Origin: Strigamia acuminata
Taxonomy: Eukaryota; Arthropoda; Chilopoda; Geophilomorpha; Linotaeniidae
Direction of reading: 5' to 3'
Assembly (NCBI GenBank): GCA_949358305.1
Contig: OX442314.1
Location: 64,799,369 to 64,863,368 of the forward strand
DNA: 64,000 nt
A program made the position numbers and the translations under genes. Positions 45,601 to 56,087 of this stretch are shown here, piece after piece. The notes under the pieces are model-generated. The model was not told where the DNA came from, did not search any database, and was given only the letters and a program-made list of their open reading frames with translations. Position 1 is the first letter of the stretch. Each line of letters begins with the position of its first letter.

Positions 45601-46873
45601 GAATAGACTTTTGATCTCATCACAGTTGACTTAGCACAAACACCACAAGATCAATGTCTCTGAATGTTCAGAAATAGTGTTTAAACCTTACTAGAAGCCT
45701 TCAATGTAAGTTTTAGCAACATCCAAGCAATGATTTTGGGAGAATAGACTTTTGATCTCATCACAGTTGACTTAGCACAAACACCACAAGACCAATGTCT
45801 CTGAATGTTTAGATATAGTGTTTAAACCTTACTAGAAGCCTTCAATGCAAGTTTTAGCAACATCCTAGCAACGATTTGGAAGAATACACTTTTGATCTCA
45901 TCACAGTTGACTTAGCACAAACACCACAAGATCAATGTCTCTGAATGTTCAGAAATAGTGTTTAAACCTTAGTAGAAGCCTTCAATGCAAGTTTTAGCAA
46001 CATCCAAGCAATGATTTTTGAGAACGGACTTTGGAGCTCATTTGATATCACAGTTGACTTGGCACAAACACCACAAGACCAATGTCTCTGAATGTTCAGA
46101 AATAGTGTGTAAACCTTACTAGAAGCCTTCAATGCAAGTTTTAGCAACATCCAAGCAATGATTTTGGAGAATAGACTTTTGATCTCATCACAGTTGACTT
46201 GGCACAAACACCACAAGTCCAATGTCTCAGAATGTTCAGATATAGTGTTTAAACCTTACTAGAAACCTTCAATGCAAGTTTTAGCAACATCCTAGCAACG
46301 ATTTGGGAGAATAGACTTTTGATCTCATCACAGTTGACTTAGCACAAACACCACAAGATCAATGTCTCTGAATGTTCAGAAATAGTGTTTAAACCTTACT
46401 AGAAGCCTTCAATGTAAGTTTTAGCAACATCCAAGCAATGATTTTGGGAGAATACACTTTTGATCTCATCACAGTTGACTTAGCACAAACACCACAAGAC
46501 CAATGTCTCTGAATGTTTAGATATAGTGTTTAAACCTTACTAGAAGCCTTCAATGCAAGTTTTAGCAACATCCTAGCAATGATTTGGAAGAATACACTTT
46601 TGATCTCATCACAGTTGACTTAGCACAAACACCACAAGATCAATGTCTCTGAATGTTCAGAAATAGTGTTTAAACCTTAGTAGAAGCCTTCAATGCAAGT
46701 TTTAGCAACATCCAAGCAATGATTTTTGAGAACGGACTTTGGAGCTCATTTGATATCACAAGACCAATGTCTCTGAATGTTCAGAAATAGTGTGTAAACC
46801 TTACTAGAAGCCTTCAATGCAAGTTTTAGCAACATCCAAGCTATGATTTTGGGAGAATACACTTTTGATCTCA
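42651..46873. repeat. Satellite array 3 (about 30 monomers)
   Basis: Same monomer. It matches 56358-60580 of array 4 at a fixed offset of 13,707 bp. Removing C2 and its target duplication gives a higher-order period of 4489 bp, 32 monomers. Marker GACATAG at 44504; the 24-bp deletion variant lies at about 46751-46765. Ends CTCA, the left target duplication of C2. Confidence 0.97.
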
Positions 46874-48445
46874 TGTTGCGAGCAAGAACGCAACAAAAAG
46901 ATCTGGAGATTTCACGTTGTTTATTTTCTGAAAGAGAGAAAAGGCTTTTTAATTTTGTTGTCAAGTTTGAATAGATTTGCAACTCTTATCTGACATGTCC
47001 AGTTGGTTTGCTGCCTTGTTGTCACGATCCTGGAAGTTCAAGGGGGTTGTCACTTCGCTTGCCACACCTGGAATGTTTGGAAGTTGTGTTTTTAGTCTTT
47101 TGGCATTGTTTTATGTGTCTTTTTCACTTGTTTGTGTTATTTCTAGTATTTATAAGTTTTCTCCTGTTTCCAGTTCACTTGTGAGAGAGATAGGCGTGCA
47201 TCGGCAAGATGGCCGCCATAGCATAAGTGAGCTGGGAAACAGGAGAACTTGAAATAAGCACAATTGCAGTTTTAGTGCTTGTTTCACTGGTAATTTAATT
47301 TATACTAACTTGTATTGGTGTTTAAGGTAGTCCACAGGTGTCTTGGGTCGCTGGATGGACGTTGGACATCGTTTGTGAGCGTTTGCGAGCGTCGGGCGTG
47401 AGCGCACGCCTTGCGACGCCTCTCGTGGTCGTATGGGTCCTGCAAATGAGTTGAATCGGTCGGGTTTCAATGTCCAAGCACTGGGAAAGTTGTACTGACC
47501 GTTCTAGGACGCAGATCCATCGTTGAGAAGGCCTGTGAGTCGCTCGCGACCTTGTCTGGCTCCATTCACGTCATTTTAGCAGTTGCATGGTCGCCATCTT
47601 AGATTTGGTGCTGCACTGGTGCCCTGTCATTGTTTCTTTTGGGGTTTTAATGGAACCTGGACATAGGGAATATTTACTAGTTATTGTTTGTATATTTACC
47701 AATATTAGTTGTTGTTAATCTAAGCTTTTACCTTTGTTATTGCATGGTTGTTAAGGGGTTAAAACTGTGACACGTTGCGCCCTCTTTTGGTGGTGATTGG
47801 GTTTGGGCTCAGCATTGTGTTTTGAGTGTAACTAATGTTAGTTTTAGCCTTTGAATTATTTGTTAAGTTTAAGTGAAGTGCTGTTTGCACAGGTCATACT
47901 GTTATCAAGGTGTTAGGTTAAGTTTTGTCTTTATTTATGTTAAGTTTGACATCTGTTGTAGATATACGGAAACCTTGTCGGCACTATTGTTATTATTCAA
48001 ATCTGTATTGTTTGGTCACTGACATTTATTGTAATCAGGTGACCAGTTGTTAAGAGTAGGTTGCTAAAGAAGCAACAGTTGTTATCAGTTGTTAAGTATT
48101 AAAACCAGTTGATATTTTTCCTCCTTCTTTGGATAATTTATTCCTGTGTTTCTTTTACTTCAACATTCATGATGACTTGTGAGTAGAGAGCTTTGCCTGC
48201 TCTCCTCCTCCCTGGGAGCACGGAATTTCTACCCCGCAGCTAAAGAGGTTTTGCCAATCACTTCATCTAAATGCAGTCAGGCCTAGTTTCATGCAGTCAG
48301 GCCTAACCCTTCTTCAAGTTAGGCTTATGCTCAGAGAGAGGATTTCAACTTGTCTCTTCAACCACTATACAGTCTCGGGCGGTTTCCAGAGTTTGGTGAC
48401 CAATTCGCCAGTTTTTTCCTGTGAGATCCAAGGTTGTTTGCTACA
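46874..48445 (+). repeat. C2 5' LTR
   Basis: 1572 bp. Same hairpin start and inverted repeat with AAGATGGCCGCC as C1. It lacks the C1 TATATA (reads AATATTTACT) and the C1 AATAAA (reads AACATTCATG). The promoter and poly(A) site in this copy are therefore less clear. Confidence 0.96.
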
Positions 48446-48845
48446 GGGAGCTGTTTTTTGGTGCCGTGACCAGGATTTCATGCGCGTGTGTACAGCGCGC
48501 ATGAAAAAGAGGTCATTCGGACGTTCAGCAAGTGATTCAAGTGGTTTGGTGCGTGCCAGTTGGTTTGTTTGTACGGCTGGTTCCGTGAGCGACCGGCATC
48601 AAGTGCGCACGCCAGAGAGTCACGTGAGAGCGGCCATTGACGTCCTGAGTCTGCCAAGTCAAACACAACGCAATGTGCAAGTTGAACCGCTACAGCCTGA
48701 AAGAAGAAGAACAGTTTTAGTTTATAAAGTGTATTTTGGTGGGCTGTTTTTTGGGTTTTTTGATGTGTCCCTTCTGGGGGGAGGGGAAGTGTGCATTTTC
48801 GTGTTTAAGTTAAAGTTTAAGTTTTTCTCCACTATAACTGCTTAG
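48291..48845 (+). CDS. Hypothetical 184-aa frame from U5 across the primer-binding site in C2
   Basis: Open frame beginning in U5 (first 52 codons), crossing the LTR end and the primer-binding site (48459-48476), and stopping in the leader 341 bp before gag. No domain recognised. The middle is basic and Ser-rich; the last 45 residues are strongly hydrophobic and Phe/Gly-rich (GGLFFGFFDVSLLGGG). Its ATG lies in weak context (T at -3, C at +4). In C1 the two-base insertion in the primer-binding site splits it into frames 34850-35065 and 35041-35406. Between C1 and C2 I count two silent and five replacement changes in the distal half, which does not show purifying selection. It may be a translated upstream frame or chance. 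Confidence 0.3.
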   Translation: MQSGLTLLQVRLMLRERISTCLFNHYTVSGGFQSLVTNSPVFSCEIQGCLLQGAVFWCRDQDFMRVCTARMKKRSFGRSASDSSGLVRASWFVCTAGSVSDRHQVRTPESHVRAAIDVLSLPSQTQRNVQVEPLQPERRRTVLVYKVYFGGLFFGFFDVSLLGGGEVCIFVFKLKFKFFSTITA

Positions 48846-49186
48846 GCAGGGGAGAATTAGATAGCCTAGTAGTTAAAAGGGTCTGCTTGACAGCTTAGAG
48901 TTTTTGGGTGTTGCATCACTCAAATCCTTAGGAGTTTAGAGAGTTTAGCAGTTAACAGGAATTAGTCTACTATAGGAATTAGAGACTGGGTGTTGCGCCA
49001 CTCAGATCTTTAGTAGCATAGAGTTTACAGTGAGTCTGTCTGTATATCATTCAGATCACTAGCGGTTTAGTTGAGCAGTTAGTGTATTTGGTCATTGTTT
49101 GTCCAAATATCACCTGTGTTTAGAGTTGTGTGTCTTTGGTTTTTGACTGACTGATTGTCTTCACTTTCTGCCATTCCAGGTTTGAC
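48446..49186 (+). other. C2 leader with primer-binding site
   Basis: 741 bp. Primer-binding site at 48459-48476, TGGTGCCGTGACCAGG, which resembles the A2 site. A 3' splice-site-like CCATTCCAG ends at 49179, seven bases before the gag ATG, as in C1. Confidence 0.75.
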
Positions 49187-52100
49187 ATGGCTACAGGAGG
49201 TGGATCAAGGTCAGGTTCAGGGAGAACAACGCCAACAACGGTTGAGCAACAACCGCCGGAAGAAATGGACGTGTTGTCTGGGAGGTTCACGACTTTGGGG
49301 ATCTCTTTGGACGCGCTTTTGAGAAGGTCCTTGACACTAAAAGATACCGGCGAGCTGGAAGCTGTAGAAATGGCTGCAGATGAACAGATGATGAGAATGA
49401 TAAACGACCTGAACACGATGCAGCCCAATCTGACAAGAGATCAGTACTTGGCAAATCTAAGGGAAATCGAAGAGTTAGAGACACCGATTTCGGTTCTTAA
49501 GCACAGAACCCGAATGTCAAAGAAGTTCGTGACGCATTGGTCAGCAAATCCAGCAAATGCTTCAGCGTTGACGACCAGTACGTCTCAGAGTTCGATTTTG
49601 AACCAGACCTTGTCGCAATCGACAAGAAGGCATAATAATGCAAAGCTTCCTAAGTTGGAAATGCGGAAATTCAATGGAGATGTGACGACATTTCGTCCCT
49701 TCCTAAGCAGCTTTGATTCTGCTGTTCACAGCAACCCTGATTTATCAGAAATTGAGAAGTTGCAATACTTGCAGTCGCTGTGCACGGGAGAAGCTGCCAT
49801 GCTGATCTCTGCATTCCCTTTAGTGGACGGTAATTACAATTTGGCAAGAGAAGAGTTGGAACGTTCCTACGGGGACGATGAAGCCCAGAGAGTGGCATTG
49901 GTCAAGTCCATAAGGGATATGAGACAGGTTACGGAATTGCATCCGGTCAAAGCTGTCCGTACACAGTTGACCAAGGTGTCCACTGCTATCCGCTTGCTGG
50001 AGCAGTTGAGCGTTCCAGTACAGACTGCTGGTCTGCTTCTGGCACCCGACGTGCTGAGGAAATTTCCACCTGCCATGGTGATGAGGTTTTACCAGCAGCA
50101 AGGGGCTAAGACCTCAAATTTAGTGACAATCTTGAATTTTTTTGCGGCTGAAGTTCAGCTCTTGGAGCAGATGGAAGATGTCATGGGGGCAGGAGGTCTT
50201 GCAACTAAAAAAGACAAGTCTGGAAGTTCCGACAAGGATAAGGATCAACGCAAGGGCACGATGTCCACCTGCGCCACGTCCAAAAAAGCCAAAGAGTCTT
50301 TTAGCCCAAAGCTGACCGTGGGAAGCGCAATTTGCATTTTTTGCAAAGAAGGTCATGCTAACACTTTCTGTAGGAAGGAAATGAGCGTGGCAGAGAAGAC
50401 CACGATCATTCAACAGAACCGACTTTGCTTCAATTGCCTGCAAGAAGGACACAGGGCAATGCGGTGCCAGGTTAAAACCAGCTGCAGGACTTGCGGCGGA
50501 CGACATCATTCGTCCATCTGCAGGAAATTGAACACAGGAAGTGGAGGTGGGATAGAGAAGCCCAAGGACGTGAGCGCGAACGTTTCCTTGGCGATCTCCT
50601 CAACACTTCAGTTGATGATATTCACAGCGGAGTTAAAAACAAAGTCTGGAGGTTCGCACGCGATACGTGGCATGTTAGATCCGGGCAGCCATCGGTCCTA
50701 CATTTTAAAGAGTGTAGCCGACCGGATACGGTTGAAGAGTTGCGGGTCAATAGAAGCCACAGCCCAACGCCTCAATGAAGAGGATAATGCTGGATCGACG
50801 TCTTACGACGTTTACAAGCTACTCCTTCAGTCTAGACACGGAGCCAGAGAGCTCAAGGTGACGGCTTTAAGTGCAAGAAGCCTACCGCATGTGTATGGGA
50901 TAGCCAGCCCTGATACCATTCAGAAGGTTAAAGATTTGGGGTTCGAATTGGCTGAAGACTTACCTTCGACTGCAGGCAATGTTGATATCTTGCTTGGAGT
51001 TGATGTTTGGTGGGAAATCTGCCTTGACGGACGGAAACGTCTTGATAACCGCTTGGGTTTGGTCAATACCATTTTTGATTGGGTGTTGTCAGGAGCCGCT
51101 GGGTCGACAGATGTCTTCTCCGAGAGCTCGCGTGACGTTTCTTGCTGCAACACCTGTGAGATTAAGACTGACCGTGACTTGGAAAAGCTTTGGAGTCTGG
51201 AGGCTGTTGGAATTACAGCAGGCGAACGCGATTCAGATTTTGTTCGAGATCGCTTTGAGAAGTCGCACAAGCGAATGGAGGATGGTCGCTACCAGGTTTG
51301 CTTGCCCTTTAACGATAAGATCGGGGCTTTGGAGTCAAACTGGGAGTTGGCTCTGAACCAACTATCACATACGCTTAGGCGAATTGATAGTAACAGCGAC
51401 CACAAGGAACGTTATAACAAAGCCATGTGGGACTACGTCAAGGAAGAGCACGCGGAAGTAGTACCTCTTGCAGAGAGATACAAGAAAACTGGAGTTTATG
51501 TTATTCCGCACCATCCAGTGATCAAGGAGGACCGGGAAACGACCAAGTTCCGTGTCGTTTTCAACGCGTCGTCGGCGAAGAAGGGGCTACCTTCGCTGAA
51601 CGACTGTCTGTATCCTGGCCCTTCTTTAAATCCGGATATTGTCCCAGTTATGATCCGTTTTCGCCTTTTTTGTGTAGTGGCGATAGCAGACATCAAGCAG
51701 GCTTTCCTGCAAGTGCTGATTAATCCTGACCACTGCGATTTTTTGCGGTTCCTTTGGGTTTCAGAAGAATATTTCCAAGAAGGATATTCTTGGCAGAATT
51801 TGTGGGATCACCTGGTCGTTTTAAGAATGATAGTCGTCCCTTTCGGGGTGAATTCTTCGCCATTCTTGTTGTGCGCTGTCATCCGCGCGCAAGGGCGATT
51901 GTATTTGGTGCTTTTCCCCAAAGAGGCAGACGCCCTCGATAAGGGCATCTACATGGACGACTTGACGTCCGGGGCCGATGGAACCCAAGAGACAGTTACG
52001 CACTGTGTCAATCTACGCAGGATCCTTGACGAGGGAAAGATGCCTCTCGTCAAGTGGGCATCATCAAAGGCAGATGTCTTTGACGCACTCAAAGACAAGG

Positions 52101-54463
52101 ATTTCCACATGCGTGCAGACAAGTTTGAAGATCTAGGAGTTGTCAAGATGCTGGGCATCCTTTGGAGCGTCCAAGATGATACGCTAATGTTCAGGATCCC
52201 AACCGGTGTTGAGATTCCCCAGTCAAGGAGGGGCATTCTGTCATTATTGGCATCAGTCTTCGACCCCTTGGGGTTGATAGCTCCAGTCATTTTGCGGATG
52301 AAGCTACTTTTACAGAGTATGTGGGGTCGCGACATCAAATGGGACGACATAATCTCAGAAGAGAACCGAGAGATAGTGGCCAAATGGTACGCCGATCTTC
52401 AGCGCCTCACCGAAGCCCGGGTGAAGCGTTGGATGGGGACGTACTCGAGCCAAGAAATGGACATTGACGTCTTTTGCGACGCAAGTCCACAGGCGTACGG
52501 GTGCGCAATCTACGTTCGAGCTGCGTCAGGCGCGACCCAACTGCTCTTGAGCAAAAGCCGAATTGCCCCCACCACCAAATTGACTTTGCCACGCCTAGAA
52601 TTGACCGCAACTGTTGTTGGAGTCCGGATGGTGGAGTACATCCTAGAGGATTTCCTACCAGGTTATCCAGTTGGGAAGATAAGGTATTACTCGGACTCAA
52701 TGGTTGCGCTCGGGTGGTTGAAGTCTGATAAGAACAGGTGGAAGCCATATGTCTCCAACAGAGTGGCAGAAGTTCTTGAAAAGTCAAGTCCGAGTCAGTG
52801 GGCATACGTCCCGACGGACAGGAATCCAGCGGACGTATTGACACGCCCATGCGAGGCAAAGAACCTTTTGGCCAACCGTCTCTGGTGGGACGGGCCCGGT
52901 CAGTTGGAAGACCTCGCGGACGAACCTGAGGACGTTGACCTCCCAATGGAAGAGGCAAAAAAGGAAAAGGTAGCTTTGGTTGCGTCAGATGGAGAAGCGC
53001 ATATGTGCGAGGTTTTCAAGCGATTTAGTAGTTTTAATCGCCTCGTGCGAGTTGTCGCGCTCATGCGGCGCTGGCTTCCTTTTTTCGCCCGCGGGAGGGA
53101 CCTCGAGGTTCTCGAGATAGAAGTTGCCGAAGAAAGAGTCATCCGCTTGGCCCAGGTCTTGAGTTTTCCAGACGAAAGACAAGCCGCAATGTTGAAAGAG
53201 AAAGTGGCAAAGGGCTCTATCCTGAAAAATTTCGACGTTTTTCTGGATGAGAGAGATTTACTAAGACTAAGGAGCCGTCTAGGGAAGTCAGCGCTTCCCT
53301 TCGACGAGGCATTTCCCATCATTTTACACCCGGATAGTTGGGTAACAAGACTAATCATCAAGAAGGTCCACTTACAGCTCCTGCATGGTGAGCTGAGTGA
53401 GACGTTTTACCGGTTGAGAGACAAGTATTGGATTGTAAGAGGACGCCGAACGGTCAAGGCTGTGATCCGGAGTTGCTTGGTCTGCAAACGAGAGCGGTTG
53501 GAACGCAATAACCCAGCCACTGGTGACCCTCCTATGGAGCGCGTCACGCCGGCAGCCCCGTTCCAGCATACAGGAATTGACCACCTCGGCCCTCTCACAG
53601 TCAAGCATAAGGAGAAAGGAAGAAAAGTCTATATTCTGTTGTTTACCTGCCTAGTAACACGAGCGATCCATTTGGAAGTCTCTGAGAACCTTTCGGTGGA
53701 AAAGTTCCTTCTGGCCTTCCGTCGTTTCGGCGCCAGATTTGGGTACCCGGCGAAAGTGTTCTCCGACAACTCCAAAACTTTCGAGCGAGGAAGCCAGGAG
53801 ATACAGTCGTGGGGTAAATTGCTGACCAAGGATGGGATCCGGACGTTCCTTTCGGAGAAGAGAGTGGTTTGGTCGTTCATCCCACCATTGTCACCTTGGG
53901 CTGGAGGAGCCTGGGAGAGACTTGTGCGTTCGGTGAAAGATAAACTACGTAAGATGCTGCTGCGTAGGACGGTAGACTTGGAGACGCTTCAGACGCTAGC
54001 CGTCGAGATAAGCTCCGTGCTTAACTCAAGGCCCCTGTCTTACGTGCATGAGGAGGTTGACGGCGGGAGAATTCTCAGCCCTGAGAACTTTCTCACTGGA
54101 GGAATGCCCAAGTGGGTTATCAACCGTCCACTGCACGCGATACAGAAGAAAGACCTACGGAGATTGGATAGAAAAAGACGACTTTTCATTTGGGAGTTCT
54201 GGCGGATTTGGCGCGAGAGTTACCTGAAACAGCTAAGAAATTTTCATGAAGTCAAGGGTGACTCCCGTTTCAAGAATCCGGAAGTCGACCAGATAGTATT
54301 GTTGGAAAAGGTCGGCTGCAATCCGTACTTCTGGCCGCTGGCACGGGTCATCGAAGTCCTACCAGGCGAAGATGGTTTTGTGCGCGTCGTGAGAGTGGTT
54401 ACAGCCAATGGAAAGGAATATCGACGCTCGGTCAAACACGTAAGGGCTTTGGAGCTGGACTAG
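49187..54463 (+). CDS. gag-pol: C2 gag-pol polyprotein
   Basis: 1758 residues, same domain order and positions as C1 and about 98.6% identical. The CCHC knuckles, DPGS protease motif, ADIKQAF, YMDD, RNase H D1098-E1138-D1170-D1216, integrase HHCC and DDE residues are all present, so this is the best candidate for an active copy in the window. One change stands out: residue 631, Gly in A1, A2, B and C1 (the IFGW motif after the protease), is Asp here. Its effect is unknown. Confidence 0.96.
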   Translation: MATGGGSRSGSGRTTPTTVEQQPPEEMDVLSGRFTTLGISLDALLRRSLTLKDTGELEAVEMAADEQMMRMINDLNTMQPNLTRDQYLANLREIEELETPISVLKHRTRMSKKFVTHWSANPANASALTTSTSQSSILNQTLSQSTRRHNNAKLPKLEMRKFNGDVTTFRPFLSSFDSAVHSNPDLSEIEKLQYLQSLCTGEAAMLISAFPLVDGNYNLAREELERSYGDDEAQRVALVKSIRDMRQVTELHPVKAVRTQLTKVSTAIRLLEQLSVPVQTAGLLLAPDVLRKFPPAMVMRFYQQQGAKTSNLVTILNFFAAEVQLLEQMEDVMGAGGLATKKDKSGSSDKDKDQRKGTMSTCATSKKAKESFSPKLTVGSAICIFCKEGHANTFCRKEMSVAEKTTIIQQNRLCFNCLQEGHRAMRCQVKTSCRTCGGRHHSSICRKLNTGSGGGIEKPKDVSANVSLAISSTLQLMIFTAELKTKSGGSHAIRGMLDPGSHRSYILKSVADRIRLKSCGSIEATAQRLNEEDNAGSTSYDVYKLLLQSRHGARELKVTALSARSLPHVYGIASPDTIQKVKDLGFELAEDLPSTAGNVDILLGVDVWWEICLDGRKRLDNRLGLVNTIFDWVLSGAAGSTDVFSESSRDVSCCNTCEIKTDRDLEKLWSLEAVGITAGERDSDFVRDRFEKSHKRMEDGRYQVCLPFNDKIGALESNWELALNQLSHTLRRIDSNSDHKERYNKAMWDYVKEEHAEVVPLAERYKKTGVYVIPHHPVIKEDRETTKFRVVFNASSAKKGLPSLNDCLYPGPSLNPDIVPVMIRFRLFCVVAIADIKQAFLQVLINPDHCDFLRFLWVSEEYFQEGYSWQNLWDHLVVLRMIVVPFGVNSSPFLLCAVIRAQGRLYLVLFPKEADALDKGIYMDDLTSGADGTQETVTHCVNLRRILDEGKMPLVKWASSKADVFDALKDKDFHMRADKFEDLGVVKMLGILWSVQDDTLMFRIPTGVEIPQSRRGILSLLASVFDPLGLIAPVILRMKLLLQSMWGRDIKWDDIISEENREIVAKWYADLQRLTEARVKRWMGTYSSQEMDIDVFCDASPQAYGCAIYVRAASGATQLLLSKSRIAPTTKLTLPRLELTATVVGVRMVEYILEDFLPGYPVGKIRYYSDSMVALGWLKSDKNRWKPYVSNRVAEVLEKSSPSQWAYVPTDRNPADVLTRPCEAKNLLANRLWWDGPGQLEDLADEPEDVDLPMEEAKKEKVALVASDGEAHMCEVFKRFSSFNRLVRVVALMRRWLPFFARGRDLEVLEIEVAEERVIRLAQVLSFPDERQAAMLKEKVAKGSILKNFDVFLDERDLLRLRSRLGKSALPFDEAFPIILHPDSWVTRLIIKKVHLQLLHGELSETFYRLRDKYWIVRGRRTVKAVIRSCLVCKRERLERNNPATGDPPMERVTPAAPFQHTGIDHLGPLTVKHKEKGRKVYILLFTCLVTRAIHLEVSENLSVEKFLLAFRRFGARFGYPAKVFSDNSKTFERGSQEIQSWGKLLTKDGIRTFLSEKRVVWSFIPPLSPWAGGAWERLVRSVKDKLRKMLLRRTVDLETLQTLAVEISSVLNSRPLSYVHEEVDGGRILSPENFLTGGMPKWVINRPLHAIQKKDLRRLDRKRRLFIWEFWRIWRESYLKQLRNFHEVKGDSRFKNPEVDQIVLLEKVGCNPYFWPLARVIEVLPGEDGFVRVVRVVTANGKEYRRSVKHVRALELD

Positions 54464-54515
54464 CGTGGTCGAGTCGCTTAGGCCGGCTGTCCGCTTCTTT
54501 TTCGGCTGGCAGCGA
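54464..54515 (+). other. C2 polyprotein stop to 3' LTR
   Basis: Same 52-bp sequence as in C1, with a pyrimidine run and GGCTGGCAGCGA in place of a polypurine tract. Confidence 0.6.
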
Positions 54516-56087
54516 TGTTGCGAGCAAGAACGCAACAAAAAGATCTGGAGATTTCACGTTGTTTATTTTCTGAAAGAGAGAAAAGGCTTTTTAATTTTGT
54601 TGTCAAGTTTGAATAGATTTGCAACTCTTATCTGACATGTCCAGTTGGTTTGCTGCCTTGTTGTCACGATCCTGGAAGTTCAAGGGGGTTGTCACTTCGC
54701 TTGCCACACCTGGAATGTTTGGAAGTTGTGTTTTTAGTCTTTTGGCATTGTTTTATGTGTCTTTTTCACTTGTTTGTGTTATTTCTAGTATTTATAAGTT
54801 TTCTCCTGTTTCCAGTTCACTTGTGAGAGAGATAGGCGTGCATCGGCAAGATGGCCGCCATAGCATAAGTGAGCTGGGAAACAGGAGAACTTGAAATAAG
54901 CACAATTGCAGTTTTAGTGCTTGTTTCACTGGTAATTTAATTTATACTAACTTGTATTGGTGTTTAAGGTAGTCCACAGGTGTCTTGGGTCGCTGGATGG
55001 ACGTTGGACATCGTTTGTGAGCGTTTGCGAGCGTCGGGCGTGAGCGCACGCCTTGCGACGCCTCTCGTGGTCGTATGGGTCCTGCAAATGAGTTGAATCG
55101 GTCGGGTTTCAATGTCCAAGCACTGGGAAAGTTGTACTGACCGTTCTAGGACGCAGATCCATCGTTGAGAAGGCCTGTGAGTCGCTCGCGACCTTGTCTG
55201 GCTCCATTCACGTCATTTTAGCAGTTGCATGGTCGCCATCTTAGATTTGGTGCTGCACTGGTGCCCTGTCATTGTTTCTTTTGGGGTTTTAATGGAACCT
55301 GGACATAGGGAATATTTACTAGTTATTGTTTGTATATTTACCAATATTAGTTGTTGTTAATCTAAGCTTTTACCTTTGTTATTGCATGGTTGTTAAGGGG
55401 TTAAAACTGTGACACGTTGCGCCCTCTTTTGGTGGTGATTGGGTTTGGGCTCAGCATTGTGTTTTGAGTGTAACTAATGTTAGTTTTAGCCTTTGAATTA
55501 TTTGTTAAGTTTAAGTGAAGTGCTGTTTGCACAGGTCATACTGTTATCAAGGTGTTAGGTTAAGTTTTGTCTTTATTTATGTTAAGTTTGACATCTGTTG
55601 TAGATATACGGAAACCTTGTCGGCACTATTGTTATTATTCAAATCTGTATTGTTTGGTCACTGACATTTATTGTAATCAGGTGACCAGTTGTTAAGAGTA
55701 GGTTGCTAAAGAAGCAACAGTTGTTATCAGTTGTTAAGTATTAAAACCAGTTGATATTTTTCCTCCTTCTTTGGATAATTTATTCCTGTGTTTCTTTTAC
55801 TTCAACATTCATGATGACTTGTGAGTAGAGAGCTTTGCCTGCTCTCCTCCTCCCTGGGAGCACGGAATTTCTACCCCGCAGCTAAAGAGGTTTTGCCAAT
55901 CACTTCATCTAAATGCAGTCAGGCCTAGTTTCATGCAGTCAGGCCTAACCCTTCTTCAAGTTAGGCTTATGCTCAGAGAGAGGATTTCAACTTGTCTCTT
56001 CAACCACTATACAGTCTCGGGCGGTTTCCAGAGTTTGGTGACCAATTCGCCAGTTTTTTCCTGTGAGATCCAAGGTTGTTTGCTACA
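54516..56087 (+). repeat. C2 3' LTR
   Basis: 1572 bp, apparently identical to 46874-48445. Followed by CTCA and satellite. Confidence 0.96.

Larger units (their letters stand above)
46874..56087 (+). mobile_element. C2: full-length family-C BEL/Pao retrotransposon
   Basis: 9214 bp with 1572-bp LTRs (46874-48445 and 54516-56087) that looked identical where compared. The 4-bp target duplication is CTCA (46870-46873 and 56088-56091). It is an insertion independent of C1: different target duplication, LTR sequence a few percent different, polyprotein differing at about 24 of 1758 residues. Catalytic residues of all enzymes are present. Confidence 0.97.

Noticed and set aside
33431-56087. C1 and C2 as one segmental duplication including the elements
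   Set aside because: Target duplications differ (ACAC and CTCA), the LTRs differ, and the element offset (about 13,440) does not equal the satellite offset (13,707), so the insertions are independent.
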